From: an uncultured Collinsella sp.
GTDB taxonomy: Bacteria; Actinomycetota; Coriobacteriia; Coriobacteriales; Coriobacteriaceae
Assembly: GCA_934643145.1 (NCBI GenBank)
Contig: CAKUBM010000002.1
Location: 1-64,000, forward strand
Reading direction: 5' to 3'
Length of the DNA: 64,000 nucleotides
A program made the position numbers and the translations under genes. The notes beneath the pieces were generated by a model that was not told the DNA's origin, searched no databases, and saw only the letters and a program-made list of their open reading frames with translations. Of this stretch, positions 37,501 to 45,580 are shown one piece after another (the first letter of the stretch is position 1; each line of letters starts with the position of its first letter).

Positions 37501-40500
37501 GTGATCGCGAGCGGGGTGACCTCGAGTGTCACCTGGCCCTCGACCGTCTCGCCGTCGATCGTGACGTGATAGTCGACCGTCACCTTGCTGGCGTCCTTGA
37601 TGCTGGGGGCATCGTTCGCCCAGCTGCCATCGGCAGCCTTGTACTCAACGACAGCACCCGCGGGCAGCTCCGAGGCATCAACAAAATGATCCTTGCCGTC
37701 ATATACGTCGGAGTAGCCCTTAACGGCCAGCGCCGGAATTTCAACCGCGCCCGACTCATGCTGGCACACGGAGCACTTCCCGTGTTTGGAACCGGCCTCG
37801 GTAACCGTCGGCTGTTTGTCGATCGTCCAGTCGTACGCATGCTCGGCGTACATCTTAATTGTGAAGGTCTCTATATTGCCAGCAGCATCCGCGGCCACAA
37901 TGACATGGTCGGCACCGGCATCGCCTTCAGCAGCCTTAGCCGTGTACTTGCCGTTCTTGCCAGCCATGAGCTCTTTGCCGTTATCGGTAACCGTCACCGT
38001 CTCGTCGCGGTCGTCAAACACGTCAAACGAAACGCTCTCGCAATAGGTGGCGCCATCCGACAGGTCGTAAAAGACGGGCTTATAGATGTCCACGTAGGTA
38101 TAAGGCTCTTCATCCCACTTGCCGTTGCAAATCCTGCAGACCTTTTGACGGACACCATCAATCTCAGGCGTGGCGGGTGTAACGATCTCGTATTTCCACC
38201 TGCAGGCCTGACGCTCCAGCTCCGTATTCTTGCAGTACTTGCAGACCTTAACGTGGCTACCTTCGCCATTCGGCTTCCAGGCTGCATTTTCAGCAACAGC
38301 ATGGGGACCGTGCTCAATCTTGACCTCATCATCGGCCGATGCGTTGTGGTTGTAGTCAGCGGCATAGCGGACGTAGTAGGTTCCCGCCGAAAGCCCAGTT
38401 AACTTACCGTCAGACGCAACCTTCTTGTAGTTCCCGCTCGACCCGCAACGATATTCCATTTTCTCGGTCGCGCCCGAGACGGAGCCGTCCTGGCTCTTGC
38501 ATGTAGTGCAGTTGTTGCCCACGAGGTCGGCCGGCGCCTCCTGATCGGCCTTGAAAATCTTCACGGTCGCCTTGTCCGAAACGGTCAGGTAGTCAGAAGC
38601 CTTCACGCGGTAGTAGATCGTGCGCTCGCCCGCGCTGCGATACGTCGGCTTTTCCGTCGTCCAATCTCCGCCGTCTTCACGGTACTCGATCTTCATACCC
38701 GCCGGAACGGGGTCATTCTTAACGTTGACCGTAATGCCATGCTTTTCGCCGTCATAGGCACCGTCGAAGTCAATGACCTCAAGGTCGAAACGTTCAACAT
38801 CAACAATCTCCCATTTGAGCGTCAGAACACTTGTGGTATCGGCATCGGTCGTGAAGTTGCCCTTACCGATGACAATGCACTCGTATTGTCCCGGCTCGGT
38901 TTGCTTCAGTCCGGATTCACTTCTAGCGCTGAGCTCGTAATCCTTGCCCTCAACGAGATCGACCCACTCGCCGGCACCGTTCTTGAACTTTGCACTTTCA
39001 ACGACAGGCTGGTGTTCCTCGCCATCATAGGCGTACTTGCCCGCACCCTTGCCGCCGTCTTTAAGGGTGAACTGGTAGGATTGGCCCCTGACCAGTCGGC
39101 GCTGCGAAATCGCGAAGGCCTTCTTGCCCTCGAGCGTTTTGCCAGAGTCGGTCTTAAAGGTCGTAACGACATAGTAGTAGCCGGCGTCCGTCGGGGCGTC
39201 GTTGAGCTTGGTGCCATTTTGATACGCCTCGGCGTCTGCCTGGGACTTGCACTGATACCACGTGAATTCTTCGCTAGCTGTCACGCCCATCTGCTCAAGA
39301 TTCCACGCGCCGTCTTTATTCAAAGCAATCTTGACCGGGCAGCCGTCATAGACAAGCTCAGTGCTCTGAGAGCTCGTTGCTTTGGACATGGAGAGCTTGT
39401 ACGTGGCCCTCAGGTACTTTTTGACCTCACCGTTCTCGTCCTTGCCATATTCGCACTCGCTGTTGCGGAACGGGCCTACGCACGATGCCTTGACACCTAT
39501 GCCGTCAGCTTCAACGTTCCACTTGTGCTGGTGGATGGTCTCGCGGAAGATGAGGTCGCCGTTGAGATTCACGATCTCATACTTATCGGAGTTGTCGTCG
39601 CTCTCAGACGAGCCATCCGGCATAACGCCTTCGATCTCGCTCGAATCGCAGCTACCAAGGACACGCGATTTCAGACCGTTGCTGTCCACAGTCTCCTCAA
39701 CCGAAATCCAAACATCGGCTCCATAGCCTCCACGTACGGAAAAGCCAGATGCGATGTTCAGTACGGGGACATTGGGATTGGAGTCCTTCCTCTTAGGGAT
39801 ATACAGACTCTTAGCGGTTCCCGTGGCTTTATCTGCTTCAGTGTACTTGTCGCCATAATTTTTATCGTCGGCGTGGCTGTTCTTCCAGTAGCTCGCGATT
39901 TCCGGCGATCCGTTGAGGGTAAGGGTTCCGGCGGCGTAAACCACACACGTATTACCACGCGCGCCGTAGCGATATATTTTACCGCCGGTTATATTACAAC
40001 GTGCGCTTCGACCAACATTGAGGGCATCGACCGTCAAAGTGCTATCAGTCGAGTCTGAACGCGTGCTATGGAAGTTCTCCATCGTACAGTTGTTGAGGTT
40101 GACCGTGGCATTGGTGACACCCATAACGCCAGCAACGGCGCACTTTCCAGTCTCCTGAACCTGGGCGAACTCAGTGGTCTCTTCGACCGTCGGATATTTT
40201 TTATTGGTCTGCCAAATGCCGCTGTCGGCATCGGAACCAAACTGGCAGTCCTCGAACGTCGCGGTCAGCCTCGAAGCAACATCCGAATTCACGCCGCCAC
40301 GAGGATTGCCCACAATTGAAACCGCACCGTTGTAATCGCCAGATGTGTTCCAGAACACGCATTTGTTAAACGTAGCGTTGAGCTTATTAACATTCCCCTT
40401 GCCGTCATCGGAGAAGCTGCTGCGGAACAGGCGGACCGGCACAGCATATTCAAGAATACTGTATGGTGAAACCTCGCCCAAAGAGTTGTGCGACTTGCCA

Positions 40501-41156
40501 ACATAGTCCTCAATCTTCAAGTTGTTGAAATTGGCAGACAGCTTGCCCTTGGTGTTGCCGAGGGAAATCGAAGGCACCCTTTGTTCTTTCGCGCTGTTGT
40601 ACGAGAGGAAGAAGTTTTTCGAATCGTCGCCGAGCTTTAGGCCAACCGAGATGTCACCCGATGCCTTTTTGTAGCCCCCGTCGTAATAACGGTCGGTCAA
40701 AAACCCGCTTATAACTTCGCCTCCTCCACTCTTGTCGTGAAAGCAAATACGCGGATTGTTGATACCGATGAACTCGATATTGCTGCCCTGTTTGATGTTG
40801 AACAGCCATCGCTTTTGACTGAGCGACGCGGTCGAATAAGCGTTCACGTAGACCGTGCCGTCGATGTAAATCCTCACAGGATTAGTCCGAGTCGCATTCG
40901 GCACGTCGATGGTGTAGCCCGATTTGGGCGTGACCTCACCCTCGGCCGTCTTAAGCACATAGTTACCTTGCTCGGTGATTTGGACGGAGTTGGCGCCGTC
41001 CTGCGTGAGCGACAACACCTCAGCCCTCACCCCGTCGGGCATGACCTGCGTCTCAGCCCCAGCCACCGCCGGCGACGCCACGAGTGCGCATGCCACGATG
41101 GCGATGCCCAGCAGGCGCGTCAGAGCGGCGCGCATCCCCATCTTCTTCTCCCTCAT
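34503..41156 (-). CDS. Giant repetitive cell-surface protein with MBG-type domains
   Basis: 2217 residues. A signal peptide (MRAALTRLLGIAIVACALVA, cleavage after AVAGA near 34) follows an ATG with GGGGAG upstream; 43 open codons before it have no site. Residues about 35-450 look like a beta-helix (TATFEDCQFG, VNLNNCTMEN). Later come His/Cys knuckle motifs (HWHECTCGG, HKQCVVCG), YDG motifs, and MBG-like units (ITVSALDAFKTYGDSDP). A 460-residue module repeats twice, beginning near 1105 and 1568, with a third partial start near 2028; DNA landmarks recur exactly 1380 bases apart (35331 and 36711). The end is LPSVGD, a hydrophobic helix and RRR, like a sortase signal with Val in place of Thr. Probably an adhesin. 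Confidence 0.88.
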   Translation of the reverse strand: MREKKMGMRAALTRLLGIAIVACALVASPAVAGAETQVMPDGVRAEVLSLTQDGANSVQITEQGNYVLKTAEGEVTPKSGYTIDVPNATRTNPVRIYIDGTVYVNAYSTASLSQKRWLFNIKQGSNIEFIGINNPRICFHDKSGGGEVISGFLTDRYYDGGYKKASGDISVGLKLGDDSKNFFLSYNSAKEQRVPSISLGNTKGKLSANFNNLKIEDYVGKSHNSLGEVSPYSILEYAVPVRLFRSSFSDDGKGNVNKLNATFNKCVFWNTSGDYNGAVSIVGNPRGGVNSDVASRLTATFEDCQFGSDADSGIWQTNKKYPTVEETTEFAQVQETGKCAVAGVMGVTNATVNLNNCTMENFHSTRSDSTDSTLTVDALNVGRSARCNITGGKIYRYGARGNTCVVYAAGTLTLNGSPEIASYWKNSHADDKNYGDKYTEADKATGTAKSLYIPKRKDSNPNVPVLNIASGFSVRGGYGADVWISVEETVDSNGLKSRVLGSCDSSEIEGVMPDGSSESDDNSDKYEIVNLNGDLIFRETIHQHKWNVEADGIGVKASCVGPFRNSECEYGKDENGEVKKYLRATYKLSMSKATSSQSTELVYDGCPVKIALNKDGAWNLEQMGVTASEEFTWYQCKSQADAEAYQNGTKLNDAPTDAGYYYVVTTFKTDSGKTLEGKKAFAISQRRLVRGQSYQFTLKDGGKGAGKYAYDGEEHQPVVESAKFKNGAGEWVDLVEGKDYELSARSESGLKQTEPGQYECIVIGKGNFTTDADTTSVLTLKWEIVDVERFDLEVIDFDGAYDGEKHGITVNVKNDPVPAGMKIEYREDGGDWTTEKPTYRSAGERTIYYRVKASDYLTVSDKATVKIFKADQEAPADLVGNNCTTCKSQDGSVSGATEKMEYRCGSSGNYKKVASDGKLTGLSAGTYYVRYAADYNHNASADDEVKIEHGPHAVAENAAWKPNGEGSHVKVCKYCKNTELERQACRWKYEIVTPATPEIDGVRQKVCRICNGKWDEEPYTYVDIYKPVFYDLSDGATYCESVSFDVFDDRDETVTVTDNGKELMAGKNGKYTAKAAEGDAGADHVIVAADAAGNIETFTIKMYAEHAYDWTIDKQPTVTEAGSKHGKCSVCQHESGAVEIPALAVKGYSDVYDGKDHFVDASELPAGAVVEYKAADGSWANDAPSIKDASKVTVDYHVTIDGETVEGQVTLEVTPLAITVSALDAFKTYGDSDPTLGWKVTKGKLVEGESLQDITVSREGGETVRKGGYVVTASQAEDANPNYEIAFKPGTFTIGKRELSVKWDATTEFTYDGKEHCPQADLGNVVGDDKLGAYVDGGAVKAGKHTATITELTGVDKGNYKLPATGLTCEFSIKKAPKGAPVVQGVAETVSAKADGKITAVDATMEWRAKDSDEYQAVPEGATELSGLAASTYEVRYRADDNHEASAATKVTVAAGRKLAVTLPAEQVGYTLTTDATELDWHGSATLAISIEDGYFADPSAYVVKVNEDAVALNDRGEFAVQDVESDVKVTVEGVRKHEAVNDTWISDSNTHWHECTCGGKVDEAAHTFTWVVDTPPTATEKGFGHKQCVVCGYELDPEEIPAAAIVGYSGEYDGAYHTVNASALPEGATAEYSTDDGKTWSTAAPEIKDAGTLDVAYKVMIGGATVEGQVTLEVKPRAITVTAQNASKTYGEKDPVFEWSVTGGELVKDETLELEIEHEDSDDVRDGGYKLQLTQPEGANPNYEITFVDGMFTINQRLLTVTWGTTEFVYDGKEHCPVATLGNVIGKDDLGAFVDGSQTEVGTYTATLAELTGKAAGNYVLPADGLTCEFSIKNAAQDAPVVQATAETVSGKKDGKITGIDATMEWRAQGAAEYQAVGKDVTELKDLAAGVYEVRYQAKANYDESPATEVTVKAGRKLVVTLPGNQVGYTLTSTATELDWHGSAKLAISIDSACFTGKDYAVNVNGKAVKLSDDGTYELKDVEGDVNVTVDGVLKHEPDGSGWAHDAKAHWHICRCGEILDKAEHTFEWVVDRPATTEAKGERHQECTVCGEKGKTEDIAILPPTIIEGAGQAITVDTAKDLSFRSNAPIKYFKTVLVDDMEVGADNFVLTSGSTIVTLKTSFVKTLGVGEHKLSVVSTTGTAETTFTIAEAAKPTPTPGPSQTATTTTTTSSKSKKKTGKGTLPSVGDGTYAMAGGVLVAGVAVLLLTYAMRRRA

Positions 41157-41400
41157 CGTGCAGCTCCCCTTATCCCTATGCTCTCGCGATACTCGGCATC
41201 GCTTGGCGCTGGCGGCTGGCATAATCCCCGGCCAGCCACCAGCATCTGTTGACATGTTTATCCACGAATTATTTTGCGGCGGCACTTTCTAACACCCTGC
41301 CGCTCGGCGCGAGTTGCACACCGTGGGGCGCAAATGGAACACGCCTCCGCAAGCGGTTCGCACCCAATGTGGCAAAATCGAACTACTAAGGGGGCTCAGA

Positions 41401-42123
41401 ATGCTCAAGATTATTGCCTGCGACGACGACGTCGCTTTTCTAGATAGGCTGCACCGGATGATCGACCGTTGGTCGAGCGAGACGGGCACGGCGGTCGACG
41501 TTGCGCTCGTCACGCGCGGCGAGGACCTGCTGGCCCGCCACGCCGCGTCGCGCGCCGACATCATCCTGCTCGATATGATCATGCCGCTCGTCAACGGCAT
41601 GGACACCGCCCGCGAGCTGCGCCAGTCCGACACCGCCGCGCGCCTGGTGTTCCTCACCTCGTCGCCCGAGTTTGCGCTGGAATCCTACGAGGTCCGTGCC
41701 TTCGACTACCTGCTCAAGCCCGTGGCATACGAGCGCCTGGCGCAGCTGCTTGACGAGCTTTCGAGCATGCGCCCGTCGGCGACCGACGAGCTCGTCATCA
41801 AGACGTCTTTCGGCTACCACGCCCTGCGCCTGTCCGACATCGAATATGCCGAGGCTCGCAACAAGCACGTGGTCTTCCACCTGCGCGACGGACGCGACAT
41901 CGAGGCGTTCGAGTCGTTCCGCAGCGTCGAGGACCGCCTGACGCAAAACGCGGTCTTCTTTAAATGCCATCGCAGCTACCAGGTCAACCTGCGCAACATC
42001 GATCATTTCGATCGAACGGAAATCGTCATGCGCTCGGGCGCGAGCATTCCGCTTTCGCGCAGCAGCAAGCAAGGATTCCAAGATGCCTACTTTGCGGTGC
42101 GCTTTGAGGGCGGGAGGCGCTGA
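41401..42123 (+). CDS. LytTR-family response regulator (AgrA-like)
   Basis: 240 residues. Receiver domain at the N-terminus (IIACDDDVAFLDR, phospho-acceptor Asp near 58 in ILLDMIMP, then LTSS and a conserved Lys in LLKPV), then a LytTR DNA-binding domain (residues about 140-240, with FFKCHRSYQVNLRNI). GGGGGCTC precedes the ATG at 41401; the open frame continues 29 codons upstream without a site. Its stop overlaps the sensor kinase start (TGATG). It is divergent from the giant surface protein gene and may regulate it. Confidence 0.93.
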   Translation: MLKIIACDDDVAFLDRLHRMIDRWSSETGTAVDVALVTRGEDLLARHAASRADIILLDMIMPLVNGMDTARELRQSDTAARLVFLTSSPEFALESYEVRAFDYLLKPVAYERLAQLLDELSSMRPSATDELVIKTSFGYHALRLSDIEYAEARNKHVVFHLRDGRDIEAFESFRSVEDRLTQNAVFFKCHRSYQVNLRNIDHFDRTEIVMRSGASIPLSRSSKQGFQDAYFAVRFEGGRR

Positions 42124-43400
42124 TGCCTGCGCAGGTCGAAATGGTTCTTTGGGCGATTCACCACGCCACGACGCTGCTCTTTGGCGTTTTTGCCTCGGCG
42201 GCGCTGTGCGGCGTCGAAATCAATCGGCGCCATTCGCTTGAACTGCTGGGGGTTGGCGCCGCAACCGGTGCCGCCTTCTCGATCGCCAATGCCGTTGGCG
42301 GAGAACTGCTTGCCCGTCAGGCGTATCCGCTCGTCGTACACCTGCCGCTTATCGTCTACCTGTGCGTGCGCTACCGTCTGAGTCCGCTTCTTGCGACACT
42401 GGGCCTCACCAGCGCCTACCTGAGCTGCCAGTTTAGTAACTGGATGGGTATCGCTGCATTTGCCGCGACCGATTCGCAGATCGCGTACTATCTGGCGCGC
42501 ATCGCGACCACGCTCGCCGTCTTTGCCATCCTGCTGCATTGGGCACGCGACATCGGCCCGCGTCTGGCAATCAAAAGCCCTACCGAGCTGGAGATCTTGC
42601 TGATACTGCCGCTCGTCTACTACATCTTTGACTATGCCACCAACGTCTACACCACGCTGTTCCACTCGGGCTCGGTGGTGACCGTTGAGTTTTTGGCCTT
42701 TGCCCTTTGCGCCTTCTACCTTATGTTTCTCGCCGTCTACCTGCGCGAATACGAAGCAAAGGAAGTCGCTGAGCGCGAGCGCTGGATGCTCGAGACGCGC
42801 GACAGCGCAGCCATAAAGGAGCTCGAGGCCTGGCGCCAGTCCGGACGCGAGCTGTCGATTCTTCGCCACGACATGCGGCACTTCCTGCGCGGCCTGGCCG
42901 TTTTAATTGAGGAGGGCCACACCGACGAAGCGCTCGATCGCATCGATGAGCTCTGCGAGGCCAACGACCGCACTGCCGTGCGCCGTTACTGCGCCAACGA
43001 GACCGTCAACATCGTGCTTTCGTCATTTAGCTCGGATATCAACAAGCACGGCATCGCCGCCGACCTGCGCGCCGCCGTGCCCGAAACCGTTCGCGTGAGC
43101 GATGCCGACCTGTTCAGCGTACTTTCGAATGCCCTGGAAAATGCCATCATCGCCGCAAGCGCCGCCCCCGAAGGCAAGCGCTTTGTCGACCTTGACCTGC
43201 GGCTTGAAGACGGCCAGTTGCTGCTTTTGGTTTCCAACACGTTTGGACGCGCGCCGCGTATGGTCGACGGCATGCCCGTGACCCAACATGCCGGTCACGG
43301 TTTTGGCACCAAGAGCATCAAGCTTGCCGTTGAGCGCATGAACGGCAACTGCCAGTTCCGCATCAACGGCGACCGATTTGAGCTGCGCGCTGTGATGTAG
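42123..43400 (+). CDS. GHKL sensor histidine kinase (AgrC/VirS-like)
   Basis: 425 residues. About six hydrophobic segments in the first 210 residues, then a dimerisation helix with the phosphorylated His near 249 in ILRHDMRHF, and a C-terminal GHKL ATPase (NALENAIIAAS is the N box; GHGFGTKSIK is the G box). It forms a two-component pair with the LytTR regulator before it. In Gram-positives such pairs usually sense peptides; no peptide precursor gene is visible nearby. Confidence 0.92.
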   Translation: MPAQVEMVLWAIHHATTLLFGVFASAALCGVEINRRHSLELLGVGAATGAAFSIANAVGGELLARQAYPLVVHLPLIVYLCVRYRLSPLLATLGLTSAYLSCQFSNWMGIAAFAATDSQIAYYLARIATTLAVFAILLHWARDIGPRLAIKSPTELEILLILPLVYYIFDYATNVYTTLFHSGSVVTVEFLAFALCAFYLMFLAVYLREYEAKEVAERERWMLETRDSAAIKELEAWRQSGRELSILRHDMRHFLRGLAVLIEEGHTDEALDRIDELCEANDRTAVRRYCANETVNIVLSSFSSDINKHGIAADLRAAVPETVRVSDADLFSVLSNALENAIIAASAAPEGKRFVDLDLRLEDGQLLLLVSNTFGRAPRMVDGMPVTQHAGHGFGTKSIKLAVERMNGNCQFRINGDRFELRAVM

Positions 43401-43463
43401 GGGCGCGACACTGGACTCGCGGCGCGACTCAACCGCCCTGGTCGCCTTGCCGGTGCAGGCCTG

Positions 43464-44039
43464 CTACAGCGGCGCGGCCGCCGGGGTCAGCTGCTTAATG
43501 TAAGCCCACATGCGCTGCTTGGCGGCCTTGTCGGTGAGCGCCGCCTCAAAACCGTCGAGCGCGAGTACGCGGCGGCCCTGCACGTGGGCGACCAGGCCGG
43601 GCTTGAGCATGGCGGTGTCGAAGTCATCGATTGCCACGAGCATGTCGGCATAGGTCTCGCGCATGACATCGGCCGCGCTGTTGTCAAGCAGCAGCACCGC
43701 TTCGGGGTCCAGGGCCTCCAGCGCCTCGCGGAACAGCTCGCACGGCAGGGCCTCGCCCGCCGCGACCGTCCCGTCGCCCGCACCGGCAACGCTTGCCAGC
43801 GCGCAGAAATCCTCGGGCGCATAACCGATGGCCCCGAGCGCCTTGCGCAGCGCGGCACCATCCGCGCCGGCGGCAAGTTCGCCACCCGAGCGCTCGGCCT
43901 CATCCAAATCGCCTTTGACCAGCACGATCGGCGAGCACGCATTGCCCGCGATGCGCACGCCACGCGCCGCAAGCGACGCGAGCTCCTGCTCGGTGGCCTG
44001 GGCGATGGCTTCTTTTTTCTGGCTTTGTGACGTGGGCAT
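43464..44039 (-). CDS. Degenerate uracil-DNA-glycosylase-like protein
   Basis: 191 residues, soluble. The C-terminal half (FREALEALDPEAVLLLDNSA, then GRRVLALDGFEAALTD and KQRMWAYIKQL) resembles the end of family 4 uracil-DNA glycosylases (LGxxA...HPaxLLRxPxxKRxxWxDLKxL), but the Fe-S cysteines and catalytic motifs are not visible, so it is probably not an active glycosylase. This is an inference from memory of the family. The start MPTSQSQKK has GGAGAG upstream; ten further codons are open. A TATAAT lies about 30 bases upstream on the minus strand. Confidence 0.55.
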   Translation of the reverse strand: MPTSQSQKKEAIAQATEQELASLAARGVRIAGNACSPIVLVKGDLDEAERSGGELAAGADGAALRKALGAIGYAPEDFCALASVAGAGDGTVAAGEALPCELFREALEALDPEAVLLLDNSAADVMRETYADMLVAIDDFDTAMLKPGLVAHVQGRRVLALDGFEAALTDKAAKQRMWAYIKQLTPAAAPL

Positions 44040-44175
44040 GCGCTCTCCAATCGTTTGCGTGCCCACCATTATATAAAAGAGCCGCCCGCGAGTGGTTGCT
44101 TTACGGGCCGCTGGGTATAAGCACGGTCGTACTGAGTTTTACGCGGCCGTGCCGCGTCACATTATGGAGGTCACC

Positions 44176-44496
44176 ATGGCTGACATTAAGCAGATTACCC
44201 CCGAGAACTTCGACGCCGTCGTCAACGACAGCCTGCCCGTACTGGTTGATTTTTGGGCCCCGTGGTGTGGCCCGTGCCGTTCGCTCTCGCCCATCGTGGA
44301 CGAGGTCGCCAACGAGCTTGCCGGCAAGCTTGCCGTGGCCAAGTGCAACGTCGACGACAACCAGGACCTGGCCATGAAGTATGGCGTCATGAGCATCCCC
44401 ACGCTGGTTGTCTTTAAGAACGGCGAGGAGGTCGACCGTTCGGTCGGCGCATTACCCAAGGCAAGGCTTCAGGCGCTGCTGGAGAAACATCTGTAA
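44176..44496 (+). CDS. trxA: Thioredoxin
   Basis: 106 residues, the normal size, with the active site WAPWCGPCRSLSP near residues 27-38 and the cis-Pro loop MSIPTL. It is a general protein-disulfide reductase; no reductase gene is adjacent. The start MADIKQIT is chosen because GGAGGT lies just upstream; the open frame extends another 28 codons without a site. Confidence 0.96.
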   Translation: MADIKQITPENFDAVVNDSLPVLVDFWAPWCGPCRSLSPIVDEVANELAGKLAVAKCNVDDNQDLAMKYGVMSIPTLVVFKNGEEVDRSVGALPKARLQALLEKHL

Positions 44497-44607
44497 TACG
44501 CTTGTTACGTATCTGCCGTCCATGAGCGGTTTTGCACCGCTCGCCGGAGCGCCGGGTGCAGGGCGCACGACCACGGATAGTATGGTAGACACAAACAGCC
44601 CCCAGTG

Positions 44608-44645
44608 AACGGGTGCGGGTCAGACGGACTCGCACCCGTTTTCTT
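44608..44645 (+). terminator. Terminator after trxA
   Basis: AACGGGTGCGGGT pairs with ACTCGCACCCGTT, followed by TTCTT. Confidence 0.85.
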
Positions 44646-44716
44646 ATGCGGCGGCCTCAGGGCGGGCGTAGTAGAATCTGAACCACCATATCGCCCCGTA
44701 CAAAAGGAGATTTCCC

Positions 44717-44965
44717 ATGCATGACGTCGGAATGAACATGAGCCAGCTTGCCATGAGCGTCAAGCAGGTCGACGACACCATTGAGCTCGCCCACGAGTGG
44801 AGCCATCAGCTGCTGCATGCGACCGAGAACTTTGACATGGAGCGCATCGGCGCCAAGCTCGAGGCCGCTATGGCTGCGCTGCACGAGGCACACGATGCGC
44901 TCGAGGGCTACGAGGACGCCATCGAGGCTGACCACAACTCCGTCGGCTCCGTGAAGCTGGTGTAG
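44717..44965 (+). CDS. Small helical protein upstream of nikR
   Basis: 82 residues, no family recognised. Apparently all alpha-helical, with several His and Met in the first half (MHDVGMNMSQLAMS, HEWSHQLLHATENFDM). AAAAGGAGA lies six bases before the ATG. It ends one base before the nikR start, so the two genes are translationally linked. A nickel-related role is suggested only by this position and by the histidines. Confidence 0.7.
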   Translation: MHDVGMNMSQLAMSVKQVDDTIELAHEWSHQLLHATENFDMERIGAKLEAAMAALHEAHDALEGYEDAIEADHNSVGSVKLV

Positions 44966-44966
44966 C

Positions 44967-45479
44967 GTGGCCGAGCACGAGCACGCGCACGGCTGCGAGC
45001 ACGCACATGTTCACGGCGCGGGTGCCGAGGCGAGCTGTCGATGCAGTGGCTCCAGCTCCGAGCTGGTCCGCTTTTCGGTCACCGCGCCCGATGACCTGCT
45101 TCGTCGCTTTGACGAGCAGATCGCGCGCCGCGGTGACGTGGCCAACCGCTCCGAGGCCGTGCGCGACCTGATTCGCGCCTCGATCGCCAAGGAGCAGATG
45201 CGCACGCCCGACGAGCAGGTCATCGGATCGCTCACCATGATCTATGACCACCATACCGGCGACCTGACGCGCCGCCTGGACGAAGTGCAGCATGATTACA
45301 CCGACGAGATCGTCTCGACCATGCACGTGCACCTGGATCACCACAACTGCTTGGAGATTCTGGCGCTCAAGGGTCGCGGCGAGCGCGTTTACGAGCTGGC
45401 CGACCGCCTGCTGGGCCTGCGCGGCGTTAAGCACGGCGAGCTCACCTGCGCCGCCACCGGGCAAAGTCTAGGACTGTAG
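44967..45479 (+). CDS. nikR: Nickel-responsive regulator NikR
   Basis: 170 residues, about 35 more than usual. The extra N-terminus is His/Cys-rich (EHEHAHGCEHAHVHG, then CRCSGSSS). The ribbon-helix-helix begins at ELVRFSVTAPDDLLRRFDEQ and the ACT-like nickel domain includes YDHH, HVHLDHHNCLE and the conserved GLRGVKHGELT. GTG start one base after the preceding stop. In this context it probably represses nickel uptake and may sense nickel for the hyp genes, which follow directly. The His/Cys tail could store or sense metal; it is unlike the E. coli protein. Confidence 0.93.
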   Translation: MAEHEHAHGCEHAHVHGAGAEASCRCSGSSSELVRFSVTAPDDLLRRFDEQIARRGDVANRSEAVRDLIRASIAKEQMRTPDEQVIGSLTMIYDHHTGDLTRRLDEVQHDYTDEIVSTMHVHLDHHNCLEILALKGRGERVYELADRLLGLRGVKHGELTCAATGQSLGL

Positions 45480-45482
45480 CGC

Positions 45483-45564
45483 ACCTGCCAAAAAGGGACA
45501 GGTTTGTTTTGGCAGGTTTAACGTTTTACCTACCAAAATAAACCTGTCCCTTTTTGGCAGGTTT
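45483..45564. repeat. Two inverted GGGACAGG-core hairpins, CCTGCCAAAA stem
   Basis: Hairpin 1: CCTGCCAAAA/TTTTGGCAGG around AGGGACAGGTTTG (45484-45516). Hairpin 2: the same in reverse (45529-45561), with CCTACCAAAA. The pair forms one large palindrome between nikR and hypF. Single copies with TTTTGGTCGG arms lie at 55170-55203 and 58923-58955. Confidence 0.85.
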
Positions 45565-45580
45565 TGATGAGGAGAGTCGC

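Noticed and set aside
34503..38402. Plus-strand frames opposite the surface protein
   Set aside because: They follow the reverse complement of its repeats and have no start signals or known motifs.
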